Source: JBFISM01 sp041608535
GTDB taxonomy: Bacteria > Actinomycetota > Acidimicrobiia > Spongiisociales > UBA5794
DNA: 17,798 nucleotides
Direction: 5' to 3'
Assembly: GCA_041608535.1 (NCBI GenBank)
Contig: JBFISM010000074.1
Location: 1 to 17,798 of the forward strand
Shown here: positions 1-13,723 of the stretch, piece after piece
Layout: each line of letters opens with the position of its first letter
Numbering within the stretch: position 1 is the stretch's first letter
The notes under the pieces: generated by a model
Database searches by the model: none
Told to the model about the DNA's origin: nothing
Seen by the model: the letters and a program-made list of their open reading frames with translations, nothing else
Position numbers and translations under genes: made by a program

Positions 1-371
1 CTCGCTCCGCGGCTCGACCAGCTCCAGATCGCACCCGACCAGGAGCGGTGGCTCGACGAGGGCGCAAACCGCCCAATCCGCCCGATCTGTCATGGCGATG
101 TTCACCGGCGCTCTCGCCCCGTCGAGATACGGCTCCGGCGCCCCGTCGGGCGCATTGACGATCACGATGCGCTGCAGTGTGATCGGCTCGGCAGCGTCGA
201 AGCCCAGGGTGGTGGCGACGGCCGATTTCGCCGTCCACCGGCCGAGCCTGCTCTCAGAACGACGCTTGGCATATCGCATCGCGGCGAGACGATCGGCCAA
301 GGCAGGATCCACCCATTCATCGGTGCTGGGAACGTCATCGATGCCGGCGGAGGACCAGACGGGTGGTGCCA

Positions 372-372
<1 letters not shown>
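1..372 (-). CDS. 4'-phosphopantetheinyl transferase, N-terminal part (cut by left edge)
   Basis: This frame starts at ATG 372-370 and runs off the left edge after 124 codons; the C-terminal half is missing. The family moves the phosphopantetheine arm of CoA onto a conserved serine of acyl carrier proteins. What I see: an N-terminal LGRWTAKSAV block (about residues 43-52) like the LGR-x-AAK block of Sfp/EntD-type transferases, a segment NIAMTDRADWAVCA (91-104) where the family usually has the SLSHR-type motif, then VGCDLELVEPRS (112-123), the hallmark VGxDxE motif whose Asp115 and Glu117 should bind Mg2+. The conserved His of SLSH is Asp here. The later WTxKEA helix lies outside the window. 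The start overlaps the carboxylase stop (TGATG), and AGGTGG four bases upstream can serve as ribosome binding site. Its place behind a synthase with an ACP suggests that ACP is its substrate, which is inference. Confidence 0.86.
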
Positions 373-5900
<5,528 letters not shown>

Positions 5901-5903
5901 CGG

Positions 5904-8900
5904 CTAGCCGCCGCCGACCGCCCGGCGCAGCGGGGCGACGGACGCTTCTGGGAGAGCACCCGGCAGCGGTACGGTCCGGTAGCCCCGCATGTCGACGAAC
6001 GTCGTGCCGGCGCCGTCCGCAACGCGAACGTCGAAGCCTCCGGATTCGTCGGCCGTCATCACGGCCACGATGGCTCCCGATGCCGTGGCGACATGGCCCG
6101 CATACGAGACTGATCGGATCGACTGCGGCAGCGCCATCACCCCCGAAGTGCCGATCTCCCACACACCCGCCGTTTGAAAGGCCAGCTCCGCCAGCCGCGG
6201 GTGGGTGGCCGTGTGGAGCTCCTCCGGTAGGTGGTTGGGCCCGAGGTCACCGGCAAGCCGGCCCCACGCGATAGTCCCGGAGCCCCCGGCCGCCGCAAGC
6301 ACTTGGTAGGCGGGTCCGTGGAAGTAGATCTCGTAGATCTCGGCGGGAGTCGCCGCCTGCTCCGGCATGTCCGGGAGCGGAGCCGTCTCCAGTTGCGGAG
6401 GATCGGTGGAGAGGCGAACCTTCCCGACGAAGTGCACCGTCTCCTGGGGCACCTCCTGGTTGGCGAGGAGACGCTCTCCGATCAAGCGACAGTGGGCGAC
6501 GATGTCGTCGCCATCCGTGTCGTACTCGGCGACGATCTTCACGGTGCGTGGCTCGTTGCGGTAGAACTTGAACGGTGCCAGGAAATCCACGTCCTCGATG
6601 GCCGCCACATGATGGCTGGGGAAGAGCAATAGAGCGGCCTCGGCAAACGCTTCGACACCCATGACTCCGGGCAGCACCGGCGTGCCGTCGATCTGGTGAT
6701 CGTGGAGGAACGGCTGCACCGTGGGGTCGAGTTCACCCGTCACGGTGAGCCCCGTGTACAGGCCGAATCCAGAGACCTCGTCGAGGGTCACGCATGGTGC
6801 GGCCCGGGAGGCTGCGGCTGCAAGGTCTAGACCCCCGGTCGGGTGAAAGTCCTCTCCGAGCACCCCCAGCGCCAGCCCGACCACCTGCTCGCCGCCCTTG
6901 CGGCGGCCGGTGACCTCGCGTCGGACGATCGGGATCCCGGCCAGAGCCGGGAGCATGTCGATGCCGGCGGCCTTCATCATCGTCGGGATCGAACCACGGG
7001 TCGCCATGCCGATGTCGCCCCACGCCGTCCAATCGATCGCGATCCCGAGCGTATCTGGCCGCGCGGTCTTGAAGTGAGAGACCGACTTGCACAACAGATC
7101 GTTGGCGGCGCTGTAGTCCGTCTGACCGCCGTTGCCGAAGCGACCTGCCACCGAGGAGAACACGACGCATGCCCCCAGCCCGGCGTCGCCGAGCCCGCGG
7201 AGCAGGTTGAACCAGCCGTCCACCTTGACGTCGAAGACGAGGTCGAATTCGTCGGGATCTTTGTCGGGCAACATTCGACTGATCTCGAGTCCACCGGCGT
7301 GGAGCAAGAGGTCGACCGCGCTATCGCCGGTCGCCTGCGCCATCGCCGCGCCCACAGCATCTGCGTCGCGGAGATCGACGCTGTGGTAGACCGGTCTACC
7401 GCCTGCGGCCTCGATCGCCTCGATCGCGGCGAGAGCGGCCGCACTACGCTCGATGCGGGCAAGCTCCTTTTCGACCATCGCCGGGGTCACCCGCGGCTCG
7501 GTTGCGCCGAGGCGTTCGAAGATCGTCCGCTTGAGGCTTTCCTTGTCCTCCACGAAAGCATGGATGTCGGGGTCGGCACGATCCGGCTCCGGTATGAGAT
7601 CCAGCAGGTGATAGGTGCCACCGAAAGCCCGGGCGAGGTCGGCGGTGATGGCCGACACGATGCTGCCGGCGGCTCCGGTCACCACGATCGTCGAGTCCGC
7701 ATCCAGCTCGACCGCGCCACCGCTGGTACCGAGAGGTTGCTCCCGCAAGCCGATGGTCCAGCGCCGGCCGCCGACCCGGCCGACCTCGACCACACCTGGG
7801 TCCGCTTCGGTCTCGGCGATCAGCATGTCGGCCAACGCTGCAGTCTTCCGGCTCGCGGCGAAGTCCACCGCCTTCACCAGCGCCTCGGGTCTCTCCCGCT
7901 TGAACGCCTTGGTGAATCCTGTGACGGCGCCACCGGCCGGTGCCACGGCCCCATCCGAGTCGTAGCCGTGGCGCCCGCCGAGTCTCGTTGCGGAGATCAG
8001 GAAGGTGTCCGGCTCACCGATGTGGTCGTACAGCTTTCGCATCGTTGCGTACAGGAGCTTGACGCGTATCCGCATCACCTCGCGCCACCCGGCGAGATCT
8101 GTTTCCGCAACGGGCGATTCCACGTCGAGGGCGGGCAGCCAGTACACCCCTGTCACGGAGCCCTCGGCGATGAAGGCATCGAGACGGTCGAGGAGATCGG
8201 CAGTTTCAGGACGGTCTTCGATGGCGAGAACGTCGGCACCCAGTTTGTGGAGCCGCTTGACCAGGGCAGCGCCGACGCCCCCCTCGTCCTGCATGACGAC
8301 GATGCGGCTCGTTGTGTCGAGCGTGACACCCGTCGAGACACACAGGTCGAGATCGGGTCGCAGGACCGCAACCGGGATACGGCGCGGGATCGCCGCTGCG
8401 GCTTCGTCGTCGCCGCGCATGACCTCTGCGGGGGCCTCCCTGGATGCAGCACCTGTGTCCGTAGCGGTCCCGGCGCTCACATCGGGGCGGCGGTCCCGCA
8501 CAAACCCGATCACATGCTCCAACGTCGGATAATCCCGCAACGCCAACGAATCATCGCGGGCAATCCCATACGCCTCACGAATCGCCGCAAACGTCTCCGC
8601 CTGCTTCACCGTGTCGATCCCCAGATCCGCCTCCAAATCCAGATCCAGATCCAACATGTCCGACGGATAACCCGTCTGCTCCGCCACAATCCCCAACACC
8701 CGCGCAATCACATCATCTGGCACACCATCACCAACCGGCTCAACAACGGCACCAGCCGAAACGGTCGGGTCGCCGGCAACAACGCCAGCAACCGGCTCAG
8801 CAGCACTGGCAACAGCCACCGGCTCCACGGAGGCAGGAGACGTCACCTCGGGCGGCGGGGCCGCCGGTGCGGGCGCCGCCATTGCCGGCGGGGTGCGACG

Positions 8901-11900
8901 TGCGCCCGAGTCGGCCGCTTGTGACGACGTCACCGGTGTGCGTCCCGGCTGACCGTCGTCGGCGATGCGCAGCGTGCGCTTGACGATCTCGAACTTCGGC
9001 TCGTCGAGACCGGAGACCTCGGCGAGCCAGCGACTCCAACGATCCTCGTCGACGAGGCGGTACTCGAAGCCGAGGGCATCGGGCTCGGGGTGGGTACGCG
9101 TTGGTGACGGGACCACGCGATACAAGGTCATGCTCACCTGAGAACCGAACCCGGCACCGAGGCGGAGCGCATACTCGACCGGATACATCCCGCCTCGGGA
9201 GAGATTGAGCTCGCCCAGATCCGGATCTGCTTCGCGGAAGTTGGGAACCGGCGGCACCAGCCCCGTCTCGATCGATTTGACGGCGACGACGTCCTCGACA
9301 CCGACACCCATGGCGTGCCCGGTGAACCCCTTGGTGTTGCTCATCACGATTCGGTCGGCGACGTCTCCGAACACGTGGCGCAATGCATCGACCTCGGCCT
9401 GGGCGCTGCCCCCGCGTGCGGGGGTATAGGTCTCGTGGGAGATGAAGACGGTCTTCGGTGCGATCTCGGTACGCGAGATGCCCCAACGACGCTCCGCGGT
9501 GGCGATGAGATCTTCCATGACCATCTTGATGTGGCCCGGATCGAGGCGGCTGCCGTGAAAGGCACTGTTGGCGGTGACCGCACTCAGCACCTCGGCGATG
9601 GGCTGGATGCCGCGAGCTGCAGCAGAAGCCGCCGATTCCACAACGAGCGCGGCAGCCCCCATGCCGAGGATCATCCCGTGCCGGCGGCGATCGAACGGCA
9701 ATGCCGCCTCTTCAACGATCTCGTCGGTGGCGGCGGCGCCGACGGCGAGGAACCCCGAACCGATCCACTCGAGGAGGTGGTCGCTCGTCACGTCGTCGCC
9801 GGAGATGATGACGACGCGCTCGCAGCGACCGGCGTTGATCCAGTCCTCGGCGAGAGCCACCGCCTGGGTGGTGCTGGCACAGGCCGCATTGATGTGGGTG
9901 TTGGGGCCGCGCGCTCCGATGTACTCGGCGAACTGCGAGTGACCCATCGACAGTGCCTGGAAGAGAAACTTCCTGTCGAACACGTACGGATCGTGCGCTT
10001 CCTCCACCTCGAGCTCGTGAATGCGGTGACGCAGCTCCTCCACGAGTGCGGTGGGAGCATCCCCGACCCCATCGAGACGCGCTTGCAGGCTGCGGAGATC
10101 CTCCAGACGGCGATCCCGAGCTTCCGCTTCCCAGAAGCGGCCCAATTCGGCGACGGCTCCGTCGAGCCCGGGGAAGGCCGCGGCGAATATCACGCCTGTC
10201 GTGTCGCGATACGCACTGGGCAACATCCACCGCTCGCGAAGCTTGGTACCGGTGGTCGTGGTCTTGTAGTGCATGAGCAGCGGGATACCGGCGTCTCGCA
10301 AAGCATCGATGCCGGCACCGATGGCGAGAATGGTCGTCTGCTCGAGGGCTGCCACCCGCTCCTCAGGGAAACCGAACTCCTCCACGAGATCGACCGTCCC
10401 GGCACGACCGGCCAGCTTGATGACGTCTGCCTGTCCTTCGATCGTCTCGAAGTGCCCCCCGCCGGCCTCACTCTTGACGAGGCGCGTGATGTGCTTGTCC
10501 ACCATGAGCTTGCGGTGCTTGACGGGAATCGTGTCGATGTACTGGTCGCCGCGGAGGATCGACGGGATCTTGTCGTCGCCAAACACTCGCTCCCCACCGG
10601 GAAGACCGAGACCGGCCCCGGTGATGACCACCGGCTGCTGCCGCACCGCGTGCGCATCGGGAGCCGGCTGCGGTGCCATGCCCGTGTATATCTCGTAGCC
10701 CTGGGCGAGGAAGTCGGCGAAGAGGTGGCCGAGGCGGCTGTACATGTCGTCACCGGCCGGTGGCGGGACGACCGGACGAGCCGCAGCCATCTCCGGCGGC
10801 GGCGGTGGTGTCACGGCAGCCGGCTCGGGTTGCGGTTGTGAGGTGGGTGCCGCCGCCGGGCGATCACCGACACCGAGTCCGGCGGCGTAGAGGCCGCACA
10901 GCGCGGTGTTGAACGACACCACATCGCCGGGCTTGGGGTGGTTGGCATGCAGCGTGGTGACCCCGGGCTCGTCGCCGAGGACGTCTGCAGCCATTCCGGC
11001 GAGCGCCTGCTTCGGGCCCATCTCGACGAACGTGCGACAGCCGGCGTCGTAGAGGGTGCGCAGGCCCTTGACGAACTGGACCGGAGATGAGATCTGCCGT
11101 TCCAGTAGGTCGATCATCTGCGGCACCACATTGGGGCCCATCGGGTAGAACTCTCCGTTGACGTTGGTCACCATCGGGATCGCCGGCGATTCGAGGCGGA
11201 ACCGTTGCAGGAGCCGGCCGAGCGGCTCGCTGGCGGGGGCAACGATCTCGGTGTGGAAGGCGTGGCTCACCGGCAGCGGGATCACTCGAGCACCATCGGC
11301 GACAAGCCGCTCCATGGCTTCGGTGACGGCGGGGGTAGCCCCACCGATCACCGCTTGCCTGGTGCTGTTGATGTTGGCGATCACGACGTAGCCGTCGACC
11401 GCATCGAGCGCCGCCTCGATGGTTGCGATCGGTGCGAACACGGCAGCCATGAGCCCGTTGTCGTCCACGGAGACCTTGCTCATCTCGCGGCCCCGGCCGG
11501 CAACGGCCCGCAGCGCATCGCCGAATTGCATGGCACCGGAGGCTACGAGCGCTCCGTACTCGCCGAGGCTGTGACCCATCACCATGTCTGGGTCGATCCC
11601 GTAGGCCGCCATCAGCCGAGTCAATGCGATGTCGACCGTGAGCACGGCCGGCTGGGTGATCTCCGTCTGCCGCAGGTCCTCTTCGGCCTGGGCGACCGAT
11701 GCGGCGTCGTCCGGATCGCAGTACATGTAGTCGGACAGCGGCTTGCCCAGAATGGGCTCCATCACCGCATCGGCTTCGGCCAGCGTCTCGGCGACGATCG
11801 GCTCCGTGTGCCGCAGCGTGTCGAGCATGTTCATGTACTGCGACCCCTGGCCGGTGTACAAGAACGCGGTGAGACCGGGGTTGCCGCTGCCGGAGAAGAC

Positions 11901-13667
11901 GCCTTGTGCCGCGAGCGCCTTCCACACCGCAGCGTTGTCGCTCTCGAGCGCCGCGATGGCTCTCCCGGACTTGGCGGCGAGCTCGGCGGCGTTCCCGTAG
12001 TCGATGGCGACGCGGTGGGCCGATCGCAGTGCGCTTTCCGCCGGGGGGGCCGGCTCCGGAGCCTCACCTGCGGTTGCGGCCGCCTCGATGGTGCGCAACT
12101 GAGCGATCACATCCGCAACGGCGTCGCCACCCACCACGAGCGCCCCACGGAGTGGTGTCTTGAGCGCCGTGTCCGTTGCGTCGCCGGTCCCGGTCGGAAC
12201 CGAGATCGCCGCTGTGGCCGCCGGCCGATCCGCAACGTCGAGGCGTCCCGGCACATACTCCTCGAGCACGACGTGGAAGTTGGTACCTCCGAAACCGAAA
12301 GCGCTCACCCCGGCGGAGCGAACCTGGCCGGGCTCCGTCTTCCACTCGCTCAGCTCGGTGTTGATGTACAAGGGCGAAGCGGCGAAGTCGATGTTGGGGT
12401 TGGGCTCGGTTCCGCCGAGGCTGGGTGGGATCGCCTTTTCGTCGAGCGCTTTGATCGCCTTCAGCATCCCGGCAGACCCGGCGGCGCTCTTGAGATGGCC
12501 GATGTTCGACTTGACGGATCCCAACGGCACGGACCCAGGACGCAGACCGAGACCGCCGAAGACGCGGGACAGCGCATCGACCTCGACGACGTCGCCGACA
12601 CGGGTCGACGTGCCGTGGCCCTCGATGTAGGTGGCCGTGGTCGGGGCGACGCCTGCGTTCTGCCAGGCGCGGGAGACGGCGAACTCCTGGCCGACCGGGT
12701 TGGGTGCCGTGATCCCCTTGCCTTTACCGTCGCTCGATCCCCCGATGCCGCGAATGACGGCGTAGATGCGATCGCCGCTCCGCTCGGCATCGGCGAGACG
12801 CTTGAGGACGAACACCGCGGCCCCTTCTCCCATCACGAATCCATCCGCACCATCGTGGTATGGCCGGGTACCGGTAGCCGACAGGGCGCCGATCTTGCAG
12901 AACTTGACGAAGCTGGGAATGCCCATGTTGGCGTCAACGCCTCCGGTGAGCACGGCGTCGTAATCGCCCTGCTCGAGACCTTCGATCGCAGAGTCGATGG
13001 CGGCGAGCGCCGAGGCACAGGCGGCGTCCACGACGAAGTTCGGGCCGTGGAAGTCGAAGAGATTGGCGACTCGGCCCGCAATGATGTTGCCCAACTCTCC
13101 GGGCATGGTGTCCTCGGTGATCTCGGGCATCCGGTCGCGGAGTCCGCGGCGCAGCTCATCGAGGACGGCGGTGCGCACCTCCTCGTCGAGCGCTGCGAAC
13201 GACGGGGCGCCGGTGAGCTCCTCGGCGTATTCCGGGAAGTACACCCGCAGCGACGTCAGGTAGTGGAGGTCACCGGCCATTGCATTGCCGAGCACCACTG
13301 CGGTGCGATCGTTGTCCAGCGGTCGCTGCGGATACCCGTAGTCGTGCAACGCTTCGCGACACGCGATGATCGACCACTTCTGGGCGCGGTCCATTGCATC
13401 AGCCACTTTCGGTGGAATGGGGAGCCGCCATTCGAGCGGCGCCCAATGCCAGTCGTTCACCCAGCCACCGATCTTCGAGTAGGTCTTGTCGGGCGCCCGC
13501 GGGTCCGGATCGAAGTAGAGATCCGGATCCCACCGGTCGCCGGGAACGTCGCTGATGCTGTAGCGGCCTGCCTTCAGGTTCTGCCAGTACGCCGGCGCAT
13601 CGGGGGCATCGGGAAGGACTGCGCCGACCCCAACGACGGCGACTGCTCGGGCGACGTTCTCAACCAT
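5904..13667 (-). CDS. PUFA-synthase-like type I polyketide/secondary-lipid synthase, KS-AT-KS-ACP-KR-DH
   Basis: A 2587-aa cytosolic megasynthase that should condense malonyl units and reduce and dehydrate the beta-carbon. Domains: KS1 (about 6-472; Cys217 in DAACASA, His351 in EGHGTST, His391 in SNIGH); AT (about 598-935; GQGSQ, Ser700 in GHSLGEY, HAFH at 802-805, the malonyl-type motif); Pro/Ala linker (935-1010); KS2 (about 1012-1518; Cys1263 in NAACAST, His1411 in SHETYTP, His1451 in KGFTGHAMG, with an insert near 1140-1230 that is partly charged and helical in character); linker; ACP (about 1648-1728; LGIDT, Thr1686 where Ser is expected); KR (about 1764-2275; pseudo-half, then TGAAGSI at 1997-2003, Ser2172, Tyr2185, Asn2189); DH (about 2305-2575; HxxxGxxxxP at 2324-2333, Glu2494 in HPRLAELAFQ). 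The long KR and the DH style recall PfaA of PUFA synthases. No ER, thioesterase or second ACP is seen. The start is supported by a KS beginning at once and a weak AGAGAGA nine bases upstream. The gene ends TAG-CCG-ATG into the carboxylase. Confidence 0.93.
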   Translation of the reverse strand: MVENVARAVAVVGVGAVLPDAPDAPAYWQNLKAGRYSISDVPGDRWDPDLYFDPDPRAPDKTYSKIGGWVNDWHWAPLEWRLPIPPKVADAMDRAQKWSIIACREALHDYGYPQRPLDNDRTAVVLGNAMAGDLHYLTSLRVYFPEYAEELTGAPSFAALDEEVRTAVLDELRRGLRDRMPEITEDTMPGELGNIIAGRVANLFDFHGPNFVVDAACASALAAIDSAIEGLEQGDYDAVLTGGVDANMGIPSFVKFCKIGALSATGTRPYHDGADGFVMGEGAAVFVLKRLADAERSGDRIYAVIRGIGGSSDGKGKGITAPNPVGQEFAVSRAWQNAGVAPTTATYIEGHGTSTRVGDVVEVDALSRVFGGLGLRPGSVPLGSVKSNIGHLKSAAGSAGMLKAIKALDEKAIPPSLGGTEPNPNIDFAASPLYINTELSEWKTEPGQVRSAGVSAFGFGGTNFHVVLEEYVPGRLDVADRPAATAAISVPTGTGDATDTALKTPLRGALVVGGDAVADVIAQLRTIEAAATAGEAPEPAPPAESALRSAHRVAIDYGNAAELAAKSGRAIAALESDNAAVWKALAAQGVFSGSGNPGLTAFLYTGQGSQYMNMLDTLRHTEPIVAETLAEADAVMEPILGKPLSDYMYCDPDDAASVAQAEEDLRQTEITQPAVLTVDIALTRLMAAYGIDPDMVMGHSLGEYGALVASGAMQFGDALRAVAGRGREMSKVSVDDNGLMAAVFAPIATIEAALDAVDGYVVIANINSTRQAVIGGATPAVTEAMERLVADGARVIPLPVSHAFHTEIVAPASEPLGRLLQRFRLESPAIPMVTNVNGEFYPMGPNVVPQMIDLLERQISSPVQFVKGLRTLYDAGCRTFVEMGPKQALAGMAADVLGDEPGVTTLHANHPKPGDVVSFNTALCGLYAAGLGVGDRPAAAPTSQPQPEPAAVTPPPPPEMAAARPVVPPPAGDDMYSRLGHLFADFLAQGYEIYTGMAPQPAPDAHAVRQQPVVITGAGLGLPGGERVFGDDKIPSILRGDQYIDTIPVKHRKLMVDKHITRLVKSEAGGGHFETIEGQADVIKLAGRAGTVDLVEEFGFPEERVAALEQTTILAIGAGIDALRDAGIPLLMHYKTTTTGTKLRERWMLPSAYRDTTGVIFAAAFPGLDGAVAELGRFWEAEARDRRLEDLRSLQARLDGVGDAPTALVEELRHRIHELEVEEAHDPYVFDRKFLFQALSMGHSQFAEYIGARGPNTHINAACASTTQAVALAEDWINAGRCERVVIISGDDVTSDHLLEWIGSGFLAVGAAATDEIVEEAALPFDRRRHGMILGMGAAALVVESAASAAARGIQPIAEVLSAVTANSAFHGSRLDPGHIKMVMEDLIATAERRWGISRTEIAPKTVFISHETYTPARGGSAQAEVDALRHVFGDVADRIVMSNTKGFTGHAMGVGVEDVVAVKSIETGLVPPVPNFREADPDLGELNLSRGGMYPVEYALRLGAGFGSQVSMTLYRVVPSPTRTHPEPDALGFEYRLVDEDRWSRWLAEVSGLDEPKFEIVKRTLRIADDGQPGRTPVTSSQAADSGARRTPPAMAAPAPAAPPPEVTSPASVEPVAVASAAEPVAGVVAGDPTVSAGAVVEPVGDGVPDDVIARVLGIVAEQTGYPSDMLDLDLDLEADLGIDTVKQAETFAAIREAYGIARDDSLALRDYPTLEHVIGFVRDRRPDVSAGTATDTGAASREAPAEVMRGDDEAAAAIPRRIPVAVLRPDLDLCVSTGVTLDTTSRIVVMQDEGGVGAALVKRLHKLGADVLAIEDRPETADLLDRLDAFIAEGSVTGVYWLPALDVESPVAETDLAGWREVMRIRVKLLYATMRKLYDHIGEPDTFLISATRLGGRHGYDSDGAVAPAGGAVTGFTKAFKRERPEALVKAVDFAASRKTAALADMLIAETEADPGVVEVGRVGGRRWTIGLREQPLGTSGGAVELDADSTIVVTGAAGSIVSAITADLARAFGGTYHLLDLIPEPDRADPDIHAFVEDKESLKRTIFERLGATEPRVTPAMVEKELARIERSAAALAAIEAIEAAGGRPVYHSVDLRDADAVGAAMAQATGDSAVDLLLHAGGLEISRMLPDKDPDEFDLVFDVKVDGWFNLLRGLGDAGLGACVVFSSVAGRFGNGGQTDYSAANDLLCKSVSHFKTARPDTLGIAIDWTAWGDIGMATRGSIPTMMKAAGIDMLPALAGIPIVRREVTGRRKGGEQVVGLALGVLGEDFHPTGGLDLAAAASRAAPCVTLDEVSGFGLYTGLTVTGELDPTVQPFLHDHQIDGTPVLPGVMGVEAFAEAALLLFPSHHVAAIEDVDFLAPFKFYRNEPRTVKIVAEYDTDGDDIVAHCRLIGERLLANQEVPQETVHFVGKVRLSTDPPQLETAPLPDMPEQAATPAEIYEIYFHGPAYQVLAAAGGSGTIAWGRLAGDLGPNHLPEELHTATHPRLAELAFQTAGVWEIGTSGVMALPQSIRSVSYAGHVATASGAIVAVMTADESGGFDVRVADGAGTTFVDMRGYRTVPLPGALPEASVAPLRRAVGGG
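8484..8726 (-). other. ACP domain of the synthase, with Thr at the pantetheine site
   Basis: Residues about 1648-1728 of the synthase have the acyl-carrier-protein pattern: a first helix, an acidic run DLDLDLEADLG, then the attachment motif, then YPTLEHVIGFV as the last helix. The motif reads GIDTVKQAE with codon ACG (Thr1686, 8612-8610), while PUFA-synthase and PKS ACPs normally have GIDS or GxDS with the modified serine. The rest of the fold looks intact, so this is a substitution and not a decayed domain. Only one ACP is present in the chain, unlike the tandem ACPs of PfaA proteins. Confidence 0.8.
8495..8840 (-). other. Block of different codon usage covering the ACP and its upstream linker
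   Basis: Within the synthase gene this block switches from C-ending to T- and G-ending codons. In the ACP part, Leu is TTG six times, CTG three times and CTC never; Tyr is TAT three of three; Phe TTT two of two; Asp mostly GAT. In the upstream linker GTT and GCT are frequent, for instance in the repeated Glu-Pro-Val units. On either side the gene returns to GAC, CTC/CTG, GTC and ATC. The reading frame is unbroken. Recombination with another ACP or import from elsewhere would explain it, though this is inference. Confidence 0.6.
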
Positions 13668-13676
13668 GCTGTGTCA

Positions 13677-13683
13677 TCTCTCT
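13677..13683 (-). promoter_or_regulatory. Weak ribosome binding site of the synthase
   Basis: The minus strand reads AGAGAGA nine bases before the ATG at 13667. It is the only purine-rich element in the 56-bp gap behind the upstream dehydrogenase, and the KS domain begins about five residues after this ATG, so no other start fits better. The short gap argues for cotranscription. Confidence 0.45.
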
Positions 13684-13723
13684 GCGGGTCAGGGGATGGT
13701 GCGTCATCTCGACGGTCGGTTCG

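Noticed and set aside
8735..8830. Recurring ACCGGCTC units on the plus strand
   Set aside because: They encode the Glu-Pro-Val repeats of the flexible linker before the ACP, a normal feature of such linkers; they are not a tandem repeat array.
13673..13710. Direct repeat GTCATCTC twice, 30 bases apart, in and near the gap before the synthase
   Set aside because: One copy overlaps the ribosome binding region; two short copies are too little to claim a regulatory site.
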